Shown here in pieces: positions 6,034 to 12,964 of a stretch of 15,842 nt of DNA. The stretch lies in NCBI GenBank assembly GCA_003696705.1, contig RFGD01000240.1, positions 1 through 15,842 of the forward strand. The letters are read 5' to 3'. How positions within the stretch are numbered: position 1 is the stretch's first letter; every line of letters begins with the position of its first letter. The position numbers and the translations under genes are program-made. Under the pieces are notes generated by a model that worked only from the letters and a program-made list of their open reading frames with translations, was not told where the DNA came from and ran no database searches. Source of the DNA: Alphaproteobacteria bacterium. Its GTDB lineage: Bacteria; Pseudomonadota; Alphaproteobacteria; Rhodobacterales; Rhodobacteraceae.

Positions 6034-6336
6034 ATGACGCAAGGAACCGGTTCCCCGGGCTTTTTTCCGTTCGTCTATTTCAGCGCCTGTCTGGTGGCGA
6101 CGGCCTATTTTGCCTTTGCTGCCGTGCAAGGCGACTTCGGGCTGTTCCGACGCATCCAGCTAGAGGCCGAGATCGCCACCGAGCGCACCGAACTGTCGCG
6201 GCTCGAGGCGCGGCGGGACTTCCTGCGCAACAAGACGCGGCGGTTGTCGGATGCCTGGCTCGACCTCGATCTTCTGGACGAAGAGGCACGCCGGGTCCTC
6301 GGCTATATCCGCGCCGACGAGATCGTCGTCCGCTAG
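6034..6336 (+). CDS. Septum formation initiator family protein (FtsB/DivIC-like)
   Basis: A 100-residue protein with the FtsB/DivIC layout: a short cytoplasmic N-terminus, one membrane helix at about residues 10-32 (FFPFVYFSACLVATAYFAFA and beyond), then a charged coiled coil at about 38-72 rich in Glu, Arg and Leu, and a short C-terminal part ending YIRADEIVVR. Such proteins sit in the divisome with FtsL/FtsQ partners. The ATG at 6034 was chosen over the GTG at 6022 because GTGAGG then serves as its ribosome binding site. It stands between fba and pdhA in the same direction but is closed by its own terminator. Family is likely; equivalence to E. coli FtsB is not shown. Confidence 0.85.
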   Translation: MTQGTGSPGFFPFVYFSACLVATAYFAFAAVQGDFGLFRRIQLEAEIATERTELSRLEARRDFLRNKTRRLSDAWLDLDLLDEEARRVLGYIRADEIVVR

Positions 6337-6366
6337 GCCCCGCATCCGGCGAATGTCTGCCTTGCT

Positions 6367-6390
6367 TCGCGCGCAATGCGCGATTTTTTT
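6367..6390 (+). terminator. Rho-independent terminator after the septum gene
   Basis: TCGCGC (6367-6372) pairs with GCGCGA (6378-6383) around GCAAT, followed by seven T (6384-6390). It ends 77 bp before pdhA, so the pdh operon needs its own promoter downstream or readthrough. Confidence 0.75.
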
Positions 6391-6414
6391 GCTGCGCGGC
6401 CGCCATGCCTTCGC

Positions 6415-6420
6415 TATAAG
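6415..6420 (+). promoter_or_regulatory. Weak candidate -10 element of the pdh operon
   Basis: TATAAG matches TATAAT at five of six bases and lies 47 bp before the pdhA ATG. The only TTG-type -35 (TTGCTG, 6389-6394) is 20 bp upstream, longer than ideal and overlapping the preceding T-tract. Placement fits a pdh promoter but the call is tentative. Confidence 0.35.
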
Positions 6421-6467
6421 ATAGTTCAACGTTAAACCATCCATGCTGATGAGCGGGGACCGACGCG

Positions 6468-7463
6468 ATGGCCGCACGAAAGAAAGCCGCAGTTCCAAAG
6501 CCTTCCAGGGAAGATCTTCTTCATTACTACCGCGAAATGCTGCTGATCCGGCGATTCGAGGAAAAGGCGGGCCAGCTTTACGGCATGGGCCTGATCGGCG
6601 GTTTCTGCCATCTCTACATCGGCCAGGAAGCGGTCGTCGTCGGTCTTCAGGCCTGCGCCGACGAGGGCGACAAGGTCATCACATCCTATCGCGACCATGG
6701 CCACATGCTGGCCTGCGGAATGGACCCGAAGGGGGTCATGGCCGAGCTGACGGGGCGCATCGGCGGCTACTCGAAGGGCAAGGGCGGCTCGATGCACATG
6801 TTCTCGAAGGAGAAGAACTTCTACGGCGGGCACGGCATCGTCGGCGCGCAGGTGCCGCTTGGGGCGGGGCTTGCGCTGTCGGATGCCTACCTCGGGAATG
6901 ACCGCGTCACGTTTTGCTACTTCGGTGACGGCGCCGCGAACCAGGGCCAGGTCTACGAGGCCTACAACCTTGCCGAGCTCTGGGAACTGCCGGTCATCTT
7001 CGTGATCGAGAACAACCAGTACGCCATGGGCACCAAGGTCGAGCGGGCCACGAAGTCGAAGACCCTGTGGGAGCGCGGCGTGGCCTTCGGCATCCCCGGC
7101 GAAGAGGTCGACGGCATGGACGTCCTGGCCGTGCGCGCCGCCGGCGAGGCGGCCGTCGCCCACGCCCGGGCGGGCCGCGGCCCCTACATCCTCGAGATGA
7201 AGACCTACCGCTATCGCGGTCACTCGATGTCGGACCCGGCGAAGTATCGCACCCGCGAGGAAGTCCAGAAGGTCCGAGAGGAAAAGGACCCGATCGACCA
7301 TGTCCGCAAGCTGATCGTCGAGGCAGGTCACGCCACCGAGGAACAGCTCAAGGAAATCGACCGAGAGGTGAAGGCGCTCATCAACGAGGCGGCCGAGTTC
7401 GCCAGGACCAGCCCCGAACCGCCGGTCGAAGAGCTCTGGACCGACGTCTACGCAGAGGCCTGA
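6468..7463 (+). CDS. pdhA: Pyruvate dehydrogenase E1 component, alpha subunit
   Basis: A 331-residue E1-alpha subunit. With E1-beta it decarboxylates pyruvate on thiamine diphosphate and passes the acetyl group to lipoyl domains. The ThDP motif begins GDGAANQG at residues 153-160 and ends at NN182-183 in ENNQYAMGT. The segment YRYRGHSMSDPAKYR corresponds to the mobile loop phosphorylated in eukaryotic enzymes and contains the conserved His. GHGIVGAQVPLGAGLALS is typical of the PdhA branch rather than branched-chain E1. Length is normal. It opens the operon pdhA-VOC-pdhB-pdhC. The ATG follows a purine-rich but imperfect ribosome binding site (GCGGGGA). Confidence 0.97.
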   Translation: MAARKKAAVPKPSREDLLHYYREMLLIRRFEEKAGQLYGMGLIGGFCHLYIGQEAVVVGLQACADEGDKVITSYRDHGHMLACGMDPKGVMAELTGRIGGYSKGKGGSMHMFSKEKNFYGGHGIVGAQVPLGAGLALSDAYLGNDRVTFCYFGDGAANQGQVYEAYNLAELWELPVIFVIENNQYAMGTKVERATKSKTLWERGVAFGIPGEEVDGMDVLAVRAAGEAAVAHARAGRGPYILEMKTYRYRGHSMSDPAKYRTREEVQKVREEKDPIDHVRKLIVEAGHATEEQLKEIDREVKALINEAAEFARTSPEPPVEELWTDVYAEA

Positions 7464-7466
7464 GAC

Positions 7467-7856
7467 ATGCCGCATTTCGAGATTCACATGGCCGATGGCG
7501 GGCGCGCCCGGAAGTTCTACGCCGGGCTTTTCGGCTGGCGCTTCAGACCGATGCCGGGCGGCGAAGAGGTCGACTACCACCTGATCGAGGGTGATGGCAT
7601 CGGCGAGGGCTGCGGGCTGACCGCCGGCATGATGCGCCGGCTCGGCCCCGCGCCGGAACCCGGCTCTCCCGTCCGCGGCGGCACCATGACCTTCGAGGTC
7701 GCCGACTGCGACGAACGCTATTCCTGGGCGCTGGCCAATGGCGGCGCCGAGGCGCTTCCCCCCACCGACTTTCCCGGCATCGGCCGCTGTGCCTATGTCG
7801 AGGATGGCGAAGGAAACATTGTCGGGATGATTACCCCGGCCCAGGAGGACAACTGA
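7467..7856 (+). CDS. VOC (glyoxalase/bleomycin resistance fold) family protein within the pdh operon
   Basis: A 129-residue single-domain protein. The start HFEIHMADGGRARKFYAGLF, followed by GWRF, is a typical VOC N-terminal strand-helix (compare xxHxxxxDxxxAxxFYxxLFGW). A GLTAGM segment and the C-terminal CAYVEDGEGNIVGMI fit the second beta-alpha-beta unit. His6 and a C-terminal Glu are possible metal ligands, but the full ligand set is not clear. It starts 3 bp after the pdhA stop and ends 3 bp before the pdhB ATG, so it is surely cotranscribed and probably translationally coupled with both. The substrate is unknown. A role in detoxifying or salvaging alpha-keto or aldehyde by-products near pyruvate dehydrogenase is a guess from context. 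Confidence 0.88.
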   Translation: MPHFEIHMADGGRARKFYAGLFGWRFRPMPGGEEVDYHLIEGDGIGEGCGLTAGMMRRLGPAPEPGSPVRGGTMTFEVADCDERYSWALANGGAEALPPTDFPGIGRCAYVEDGEGNIVGMITPAQEDN

Positions 7857-7859
7857 GTC

Positions 7860-9242
7860 ATGGCAACCGAAATCCTGATGCCCGCCCTCTCGCCGACGAT
7901 GGAGGAAGGCACGCTGGCCAAGTGGCTGGTCAAGGAAGGCGATCATGTGGAAAGCGGCCAGATCCTGGCCGAGATCGAGACCGACAAGGCAACGATGGAA
8001 TTCGAGGCTGTCGATGAAGGGATCATCGGCAAGATCCTGGTGCCCGAGGGCACCGAAGGCGTGAAGGTCAACACGCCCATCGCCATTTTGCTCGAAGAGG
8101 GCGAAAGCCTGGACGACGCCGCCGTGACGGCCCCTGCCCCGGCCGAGGCTGCGCCGGCGGCAGCACCGGCAGCCACGGTGCCTGCCCAGCCCGCGACCCC
8201 GGCGCCCGCCGCGGCCCCTGCGGCCCCCGCCGCCGAGCCCGAAATCCCGGCGGGCACCGAGATGAAACCCCAGACGGTGCGCGAAGCGCTGCGCGACGCG
8301 ATGGCCGAGGAAATGCGCCGCGACGAGACGGTGTTCCTGATGGGCGAAGAGGTTGCGCAGTATCAGGGGGCCTACAAGGTCAGCCAGGGCCTTCTTGACG
8401 AATTCGGCGAACGCCGGGTCCGCGACACCCCGATCACCGAGATGGGCTTTACCGGGCTTGGGGTGGGCGCGGCCTTTGCCGGGCTGCGCCCCATTGTCGA
8501 GTTCATGACCTTCAACTTTGCCATGCAGGCGATCGACCAGATCGTCAACTCGGCGGCCAAGACCCTTTACATGTCGGGCGGGCAGATCAACGTGCCCATC
8601 GTGTTCCGCGGCCCGAACGGCGCCGCCGCGCGCGTCGCCGCGCAGCACAGCCAGGACTATGCTTCCTGGTATGCGCATGTCCCGGGTCTCAAGGTCGTCA
8701 TGCCCTACTCGGCGGCGGACGCGAAGGGACTTCTGAAGTCGGCCATCCGGGACCCGAACCCGGTCGTCTTCCTCGAAAACGAGATCCTCTACGGCCAGAG
8801 CTTCGACGTGCCGGTGCTCGAGGATTTCACCGTGCCCATCGGCAAGGCCCGGATCTGGCGGGAAGGGACCGATGTCACTCTTGTCAGCTACGGTATCGGC
8901 ATGCGTCACACACTGGCCGCCGCCGACATCCTGGCCGAAGAAGGGATTTCGGCCGAAGTCGTCGATCTGCGATCGCTTCGCCCGATGGACACCGAGACCG
9001 TGGTGCGATCGGTCATGAAGACGAACCGCTGCGTGACCGTCGAAGAGGGCTGGCCCGTCGCCTCGATCGGGAACTACATCGCGGCCGTGGTCATGCGCGA
9101 AGCGTTCGACTGGCTCGACGCGCCGGTTCTGAACGTCAACGGGAAAGACGTCCCGATGCCCTATGCGGCCAACCTCGAGAAGCTTGCGCTTGTCTCGCCG
9201 GCCGAGATCGTCGAAGCCGTGAAGGCGGTCACCTATCGCTAG
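7860..9242 (+). CDS. pdhB: Pyruvate dehydrogenase E1 component, beta subunit with N-terminal lipoyl domain
   Basis: A 460-residue protein, about 130 residues longer than a plain E1-beta because of an added domain. Residues 1-82 form a lipoyl domain with the lipoylated Lys43 in ETDKATMEF. Residues 87-132 form an Ala/Pro-rich flexible linker, and from about 135 the E1-beta domain runs to the end (MGEEVAQYQGAYKVSQGL, PITEMGFTGLGVGAAFAGLRP, HSQDYASWYAHVPGLKVVMP). Such fusions are known in alphaproteobacteria such as Sinorhizobium and Zymomonas. The start is 3 bp after the VOC gene stop, and AGGAGG just before that stop is its ribosome binding site. Its lipoyl domain is nearly the same as that of PdhC downstream. 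Confidence 0.97.
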   Translation: MATEILMPALSPTMEEGTLAKWLVKEGDHVESGQILAEIETDKATMEFEAVDEGIIGKILVPEGTEGVKVNTPIAILLEEGESLDDAAVTAPAPAEAAPAAAPAATVPAQPATPAPAAAPAAPAAEPEIPAGTEMKPQTVREALRDAMAEEMRRDETVFLMGEEVAQYQGAYKVSQGLLDEFGERRVRDTPITEMGFTGLGVGAAFAGLRPIVEFMTFNFAMQAIDQIVNSAAKTLYMSGGQINVPIVFRGPNGAAARVAAQHSQDYASWYAHVPGLKVVMPYSAADAKGLLKSAIRDPNPVVFLENEILYGQSFDVPVLEDFTVPIGKARIWREGTDVTLVSYGIGMRHTLAAADILAEEGISAEVVDLRSLRPMDTETVVRSVMKTNRCVTVEEGWPVASIGNYIAAVVMREAFDWLDAPVLNVNGKDVPMPYAANLEKLALVSPAEIVEAVKAVTYR

Positions 9243-9306
9243 GGGCCCGGCGTGACGACCATCAAGCACAATGGCCCCCTACGCCCGACCGAGGGAGTGA
9301 ACTGAC

Positions 9307-10641
9307 ATGGCGACAGAAATTCTCATGCCCGCCCTTTCGCCGACCATGGAGGAAGGCAAGCTTGCGAAATGGCTGGTGAAGGAAGGTGACCGGGTCGAAT
9401 CCGGCGACATCCTCGCCGAGATCGAGACCGACAAGGCCACAATGGAATTCGAGGCCGTCGACGAAGGCATCATCGGCAAGATCCTGGTGCCGGAAGGGAC
9501 CGAAGGCGTGAAGGTCAACACGCCCATCGCCATTCTTGTCGAGGAAGGCGAAGCCGTGCCCGAAGGCCCCGCAGCAACGCCTGCCGCGCCTGCCGCCGCG
9601 CCCGCAGCGCCAACACAGGCGCCGGCCGCGACCACAGCCGCGACATCTGCACCCGCGCCGTCCGAGGCGCCCGTTCGCGCCGTTGCGCCGGCATCGGCCG
9701 GCGGCCAGCGCATCTTCGCCTCGCCGCTGGCGCGGCGCCTGGCGGCCGAACATGGTATCGACCTCGCGGCGCTCGCGGGAAGCGGGCCCCACGGGCGCAT
9801 CGTCAAGGCCGACATAGAGCGGGCCCTGGCCCAGGGTGTGGCGCCGGCTGCCGCGTCGGCCCCCGCGGCCCAGGCGCCGGCTGCGCCCCAGGCCGCAGCG
9901 GCTCCGGCGGGGCCGTCGGCCGCGGAAGTGGCGCGTCTCTACGAAGACCGGCCCTACGAGGAAGTGCCCCTCGACAACATGCGCAAGACCATCGCTGCCC
10001 GCCTTTCCGAGGCCAAGCGCGACATTCCGCACTTCTACCTCCGCCGAGAGATCCGGCTCGACGCCCTTCTCGCCTTCCGCGCCCAGCTGAACGCGACGCT
10101 TGCCGACCGCGGGGTGAAGCTCTCGGTGAACGATTTCATTATCAAGGCGGCGGCGCTCGCGCTTCAGGAAGTGCCCGACGCAAATGCCGTCTGGGCGGGT
10201 GATCGCATCCTCAGACTGAAGCCGTCGGACGTCGCGGTCGCCGTGGCGATCGAGGGCGGGCTCTTCACCCCCGTCATCCGCGATGCCGAGACGAAGTCGC
10301 TTTCGGCGATCTCGGCCGAGATGAAGGACCTTGCGGCCCGGGCGCGCGAACGCAAGCTTGCGCCGCACGAATACCAGGGCGGAAGTTTCGCCATCTCGAA
10401 CCTCGGCATGTATGGCATCGACAATTTCGACGCCGTCATCAACCCGCCGCATGGCTCGATCCTCGCCGTCGGCGCGGGGGTCAGAAAGCCTGTCGTCGGG
10501 GACGATGACACCGTCGAGGTCGCCACGGTCATGTCCGTGACGCTGTCGGTCGATCATCGCGTGATCGACGGTGCGCTGGGGGCCGAGTTCCTGGCCGCGA
10601 TCAAGCGCAACCTCGAGAACCCGATGGCCATGCTGGCCTGA
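9307..10641 (+). CDS. pdhC: Dihydrolipoamide acetyltransferase (E2) of pyruvate dehydrogenase
   Basis: A 444-residue E2 core protein that receives acetyl groups on lipoate and transfers them to CoA. Domains in order: one lipoyl domain at residues 1-82 (Lys43 in ETDKATMEF); an Ala/Pro linker at about 84-133; an E1/E3-binding domain at about 136-173 (FASPLARRLAAEHGIDLAAL then GSGPHGRI); a second linker at about 177-205; and the acetyltransferase domain to the end with the catalytic DHRVIDG motif (His417, Asp421). ILMPALSP at the N-terminus and a single lipoyl domain fit the alphaproteobacterial type. It follows pdhB after 64 bp, with GAGGGAG before the ATG, and is closed by a strong terminator. 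The E3 gene (lpd) is not next to it in this window. Confidence 0.97.
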   Translation: MATEILMPALSPTMEEGKLAKWLVKEGDRVESGDILAEIETDKATMEFEAVDEGIIGKILVPEGTEGVKVNTPIAILVEEGEAVPEGPAATPAAPAAAPAAPTQAPAATTAATSAPAPSEAPVRAVAPASAGGQRIFASPLARRLAAEHGIDLAALAGSGPHGRIVKADIERALAQGVAPAAASAPAAQAPAAPQAAAAPAGPSAAEVARLYEDRPYEEVPLDNMRKTIAARLSEAKRDIPHFYLRREIRLDALLAFRAQLNATLADRGVKLSVNDFIIKAAALALQEVPDANAVWAGDRILRLKPSDVAVAVAIEGGLFTPVIRDAETKSLSAISAEMKDLAARARERKLAPHEYQGGSFAISNLGMYGIDNFDAVINPPHGSILAVGAGVRKPVVGDDDTVEVATVMSVTLSVDHRVIDGALGAEFLAAIKRNLENPMAMLA

Positions 10642-10673
10642 GCGCGGCCGCGCCCTCGCTCTGTGTCCATCAG

Positions 10674-10700
10674 AAAGGGCCGGCGCCGCCGGCCCTTTTT
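10674..10700. terminator. Intrinsic terminator between pdhC and cysE
   Basis: AAAGGGCCGGC (10674-10684) pairs perfectly with GCCGGCCCTTT (10688-10698) around a GCC loop, and T continues to 10700. On the plus strand it ends the pdh operon 33 bp after the pdhC stop. The opposite strand has only a short T-run, so use by the convergent cysE is possible but weaker. Confidence 0.88.
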
Positions 10701-10730
10701 CGTTCCAGGATAGAGCGAAGCACGCCGGGC

Positions 10731-11543
10731 TCAGCCGTCCTCGGCGTCCAGAAGCTGGTCCATGGTCAGCGAGGGCTGGTCACAGCCCGCCTCTCCGACG
10801 ATGCGCGCCGGCACGCCCGCGACCGTCTTGCAGGCCGGGACGTCGCGAAGCACCACCGACCCCGCGGCGATGCGGGCGCAATCGCCCACGCGGATGTTGC
10901 CAAGGACCTTGGCGCCGGCGCCGATGAGAACACCATTGCCAATCTTCGGGTGGCGGTCCTGGTCTTCCTTGCCCGTGCCGCCAAGCGTCACCGAATGCAG
11001 CATCGAGACATTGTCGCCCACGACGGCGGTTTCGCCGATGACAACCGAATGGGCGTGGTCGATCATGATTCCCTTGCCAAGGCGTGCGGCCGGGTGGATG
11101 TCGACCCCGAAGACTTCCGACGAACGCATCTGGAAGAAATAGGCCATGTCGCGCCGGTCGTGCCGGCACAGCCAGTGCGCCACCCGATAGGTCTGAAGCG
11201 CCTGAAAGCCCTTGAAGAACAAGAGGGGCTGCAACAGGCGGTGGCAGGCCGGATCGCGTTCGAAGACCGCCATGAGGTCGGCCCGCGCGGCCTGGCCGAT
11301 GGCCGGGTCGGCGGCGAAGGCTTCGTCGGCGATTTCCCGGACAAGCTGTTCGGACATCTCGCCCGAGGCCAGTTTCATCGCGATGCGATAGGCGATCGCC
11401 CGTTCAAGCGTGGGATGGTGCAGAACACTCGAATGGATCAGCCCCCCAAGAAGGGGCTCGGCCTCGACTGCCTCGGCCGCCTCTGCCCGGATCCGGGACC
11501 AGACCGGATCCACTTCCAGAAGTTGTTCGCGCGTCTTTGCCAT
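10731..11543 (-). CDS. cysE: Serine O-acetyltransferase
   Basis: A 270-residue enzyme that acetylates L-serine with acetyl-CoA, the first step of cysteine synthesis. The helical N-terminal half (residues 1-140) precedes a left-handed beta-helix of hexapeptide repeats. Active-site residues equivalent to E. coli Asp143, His158 and His193 are visible as Asp148 in GVDIHP, His163 in MIDHAHS and His198 in DRHPKIG. VTLGGTGKE and AGVPARIVG are family hallmarks. The C-terminus ends TMDQLLDAEDG, without the terminal Ile that docks into cysteine synthase CysK in E. coli. The start at 11543 follows GAGAGAGGG on the minus strand. It converges on pdhC and is divergent from the TraR/DksA-type gene across a 77-bp region. 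Cysteine repression cannot be read from the sequence. Confidence 0.97.
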   Translation of the reverse strand: MAKTREQLLEVDPVWSRIRAEAAEAVEAEPLLGGLIHSSVLHHPTLERAIAYRIAMKLASGEMSEQLVREIADEAFAADPAIGQAARADLMAVFERDPACHRLLQPLLFFKGFQALQTYRVAHWLCRHDRRDMAYFFQMRSSEVFGVDIHPAARLGKGIMIDHAHSVVIGETAVVGDNVSMLHSVTLGGTGKEDQDRHPKIGNGVLIGAGAKVLGNIRVGDCARIAAGSVVLRDVPACKTVAGVPARIVGEAGCDQPSLTMDQLLDAEDG

Positions 11544-11620
11544 GGCGCCCTCTCTCGGATCAAGGCTACACTAGATAAGCATCCGCGGCAAAAACTGGAA
11601 GTGACGATCGGAGGAACGCA

Positions 11621-11959
11621 ATGGACAAGGCGACGCTGGCGCGCTTCCGAGCGCGCCTTCTGGACGAGCTGGCGGCCCTCGGCGACGACCTGGCCCAGGC
11701 CGAGGCCGATGCCGCCCCGGTCGAGCTCGACCAGCAGGCCGTCGGCCGGCTGAGCCGAATGGACGCGATGCAGCGCCAGGCCATGGCGGCGGCCACCCGG
11801 CGTCGCCGCGCAGCCGCCGCCGAGCGCATCCGCGCTGCACTCATGCGCATTGATGAAGGCGAGTATGGCTATTGCGAGATCTGCGGCGAGGAGATCGGCC
11901 TCGGGCGTCTCGAAATCGCCCCCGCCGCTACGCGCTGCGTCGGCTGCGCCCGCGGCTGA
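11621..11959 (+). CDS. TraR/DksA-type zinc-finger protein
   Basis: A 112-residue protein. The N-terminal two thirds is a charged helical coiled coil at about residues 3-80, with a tip containing ELDQQAVGRLSRMDAMQRQ. A four-cysteine zinc finger follows: C85xxC88 and C106xxC109 in a YCEICGEEIG...RCVGC arrangement. This is the layout of short DksA/TraR proteins that bind RNA polymerase through its secondary channel, sometimes modulating transcription with ppGpp. Full DksA is about 150 residues, so this is the shorter class and its direct action on polymerase is inferred. GGAGGA stands at good distance before the ATG. It overlaps by 32 bp, tail to tail, the last gene of the GTA-linked operon on the other strand. 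Confidence 0.9.
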   Translation: MDKATLARFRARLLDELAALGDDLAQAEADAAPVELDQQAVGRLSRMDAMQRQAMAAATRRRRAAAAERIRAALMRIDEGEYGYCEICGEEIGLGRLEIAPAATRCVGCARG

Positions 11960-12251
11960 GCCGCCCTGCATCCTCGCGCCACTCGACGACGGCGCACAAG
12001 ACCTCGGCGATACACCGGGCATACTCCGGATCGTCCCACGTCGGCTCGAGCGGCAGGGGACCGGCCGGCACCGCCGCGCCCAGCGAGCCGTCGCCCCATG
12101 CCGGGTGTGCCCGGCCAAGCCGCTTGCGCCAGCAATCGGCCCAATGGGCGCGCCAGACCAGCCGGCGCGCGGCGCCGGCCCGGGTGTCCGGCGGCATGCA
12201 AAGAAGGTGGCGTGCCGCCCGGGACACTTCCGCAGGCAGGACCGGCCGCAT
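11928..12251 (-). CDS. Small uncharacterised protein at the end of the GTA operon
   Basis: A 107-residue protein that I cannot assign to a named family. It begins MRPVLPAEVSRAARHLLCMP, is rich in Arg, Ala and Trp, contains GRAHPAWGDGSLGAAV and later WDDPEYARCIAEVLCAVVEW, and has no signal peptide or membrane helix. The ATG at 12251 shares its A with the TGA of the DUF2793 gene (TGATG), which strongly suggests translational coupling and argues against the GTG one codon upstream. From memory, short proteins with a similar HPAxGDGSL motif follow DUF2793 genes in other Rhodobacterales. Its last 32 bp overlap the convergent TraR/DksA-type gene. Arg-rich and compact, it might be a minor particle or assembly protein, but this is only a suggestion. 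Confidence 0.75.
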   Translation of the reverse strand: MRPVLPAEVSRAARHLLCMPPDTRAGAARRLVWRAHWADCWRKRLGRAHPAWGDGSLGAAVPAGPLPLEPTWDDPEYARCIAEVLCAVVEWREDAGRLSRGRSRRSA

Positions 12252-12964
12252 CACACGGCGTCCGGCAACGCCAGTTCCGCAAGATGGATGGAAAGACGGA
12301 CGCGGCCGCTTGCGAAGCTTCCGGCGTCGGGCGTCAGGACCAGCGGCGTCGGCGAATAGTAGGCCTGCGGTGACTGGGTAAGACCGCGGACCCAGGCGTT
12401 CTTCGCCACACCGATCCCGCTTCCATAGCGGTTCTCCGCCCCGGTGACACCAAGGCTCCAGCTGGTCGGACCGCCCGTGATGTCCTCGATCACACGCCCG
12501 GTGACCCCGATCACCAGGGCACCGGCCGGGATCGCCGTTGTCGTCGTCGATACCGCTTCGGCGCCAAGAACGTGGTCGAATTCGAGGGCCCGAAGCTGAA
12601 GGCCCGCGCCGCCCGCGCTGAGCGTCACAAGGTCCGGCCGCCAGCCCTGCCCGTCATGGACCGCCATCGCCGAAATCGAGCGGACAAATGCCCGCCAACC
12701 CGACGCCGGTGTCAGGAAGGCCCAGCCGCCGCCCGCGCTGAGCGCGATCTTGCCGTCCTGACCGAGCCATTCGTTCACGGCGCCGGGGCCGACGGCCCAG
12801 GCCTGGCCTTCGGCCGCCGTCGCTGGCGGCTGCGTCACGTCGAGCGCCTCGAGCACAAGCATGGCCGCCGCGTCGACGCGCAGCAGGGCCTCGTTCACGG
12901 TGACATGCTTTTGCGCTTGCGCCGGTTGCAAGAGCGGCAGGGAAAGATTCGCGGTTTCAGACAT
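12251..12964 (-). CDS. DUF2793 domain-containing protein, GTA/phage-associated
   Basis: A 237-residue protein. The first 90 or so residues (LSLPLLQPAQAQKHVTVNEA, then ALDVTQPPATAAEGQAWAVG, GGWAFLTPASGW) are characteristic of DUF2793, a family found beside phage and GTA tail genes. The C-terminal part, with ALVIGVTGRVIEDITGG, WSLGVTGAENRYGSGIG and YYSPTPLVLTPDAG, is beta-rich and Gly/Thr-rich, resembling a receptor-binding or spike head. Its ATG lies inside the end of the large GTA tail gene (8-nt overlap), and its stop overlaps the next start by one base. DUF2793-like proteins have, as far as I recall, been linked to head spikes of the Rhodobacter capsulatus GTA; whether this one is a spike, fibre or adhesin is inferred from position. 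Confidence 0.88.
   Translation of the reverse strand: MSETANLSLPLLQPAQAQKHVTVNEALLRVDAAAMLVLEALDVTQPPATAAEGQAWAVGPGAVNEWLGQDGKIALSAGGGWAFLTPASGWRAFVRSISAMAVHDGQGWRPDLVTLSAGGAGLQLRALEFDHVLGAEAVSTTTTAIPAGALVIGVTGRVIEDITGGPTSWSLGVTGAENRYGSGIGVAKNAWVRGLTQSPQAYYSPTPLVLTPDAGSFASGRVRLSIHLAELALPDAV

Noticed and set aside
8125..8250. Ala/Pro-coding repetitive DNA in pdhB (and in pdhC at 9570-9680 and 9840-9920)
   Set aside because: These are the flexible interdomain linkers normal for lipoyl proteins, not mobile or regulatory repeats.
6432..9269. Very long open frame (945 codons) antisense to pdhA-VOC-pdhB
   Set aside because: It mirrors the codon pattern of the GC-rich sense genes, has low-complexity His/Arg/Gly-rich sequence, spans several genes and matches no family.
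9262..10557. Long antisense frame opposite pdhC
   Set aside because: Same reason: Arg/Gly/Asp-rich shadow of a well-identified gene.
11544..11620. Possible divergent promoters between cysE and the TraR/DksA-type gene
   Set aside because: AT-rich words such as TACACT and TAGATA are present but no convincing -35/-10 pair with normal spacing was found.
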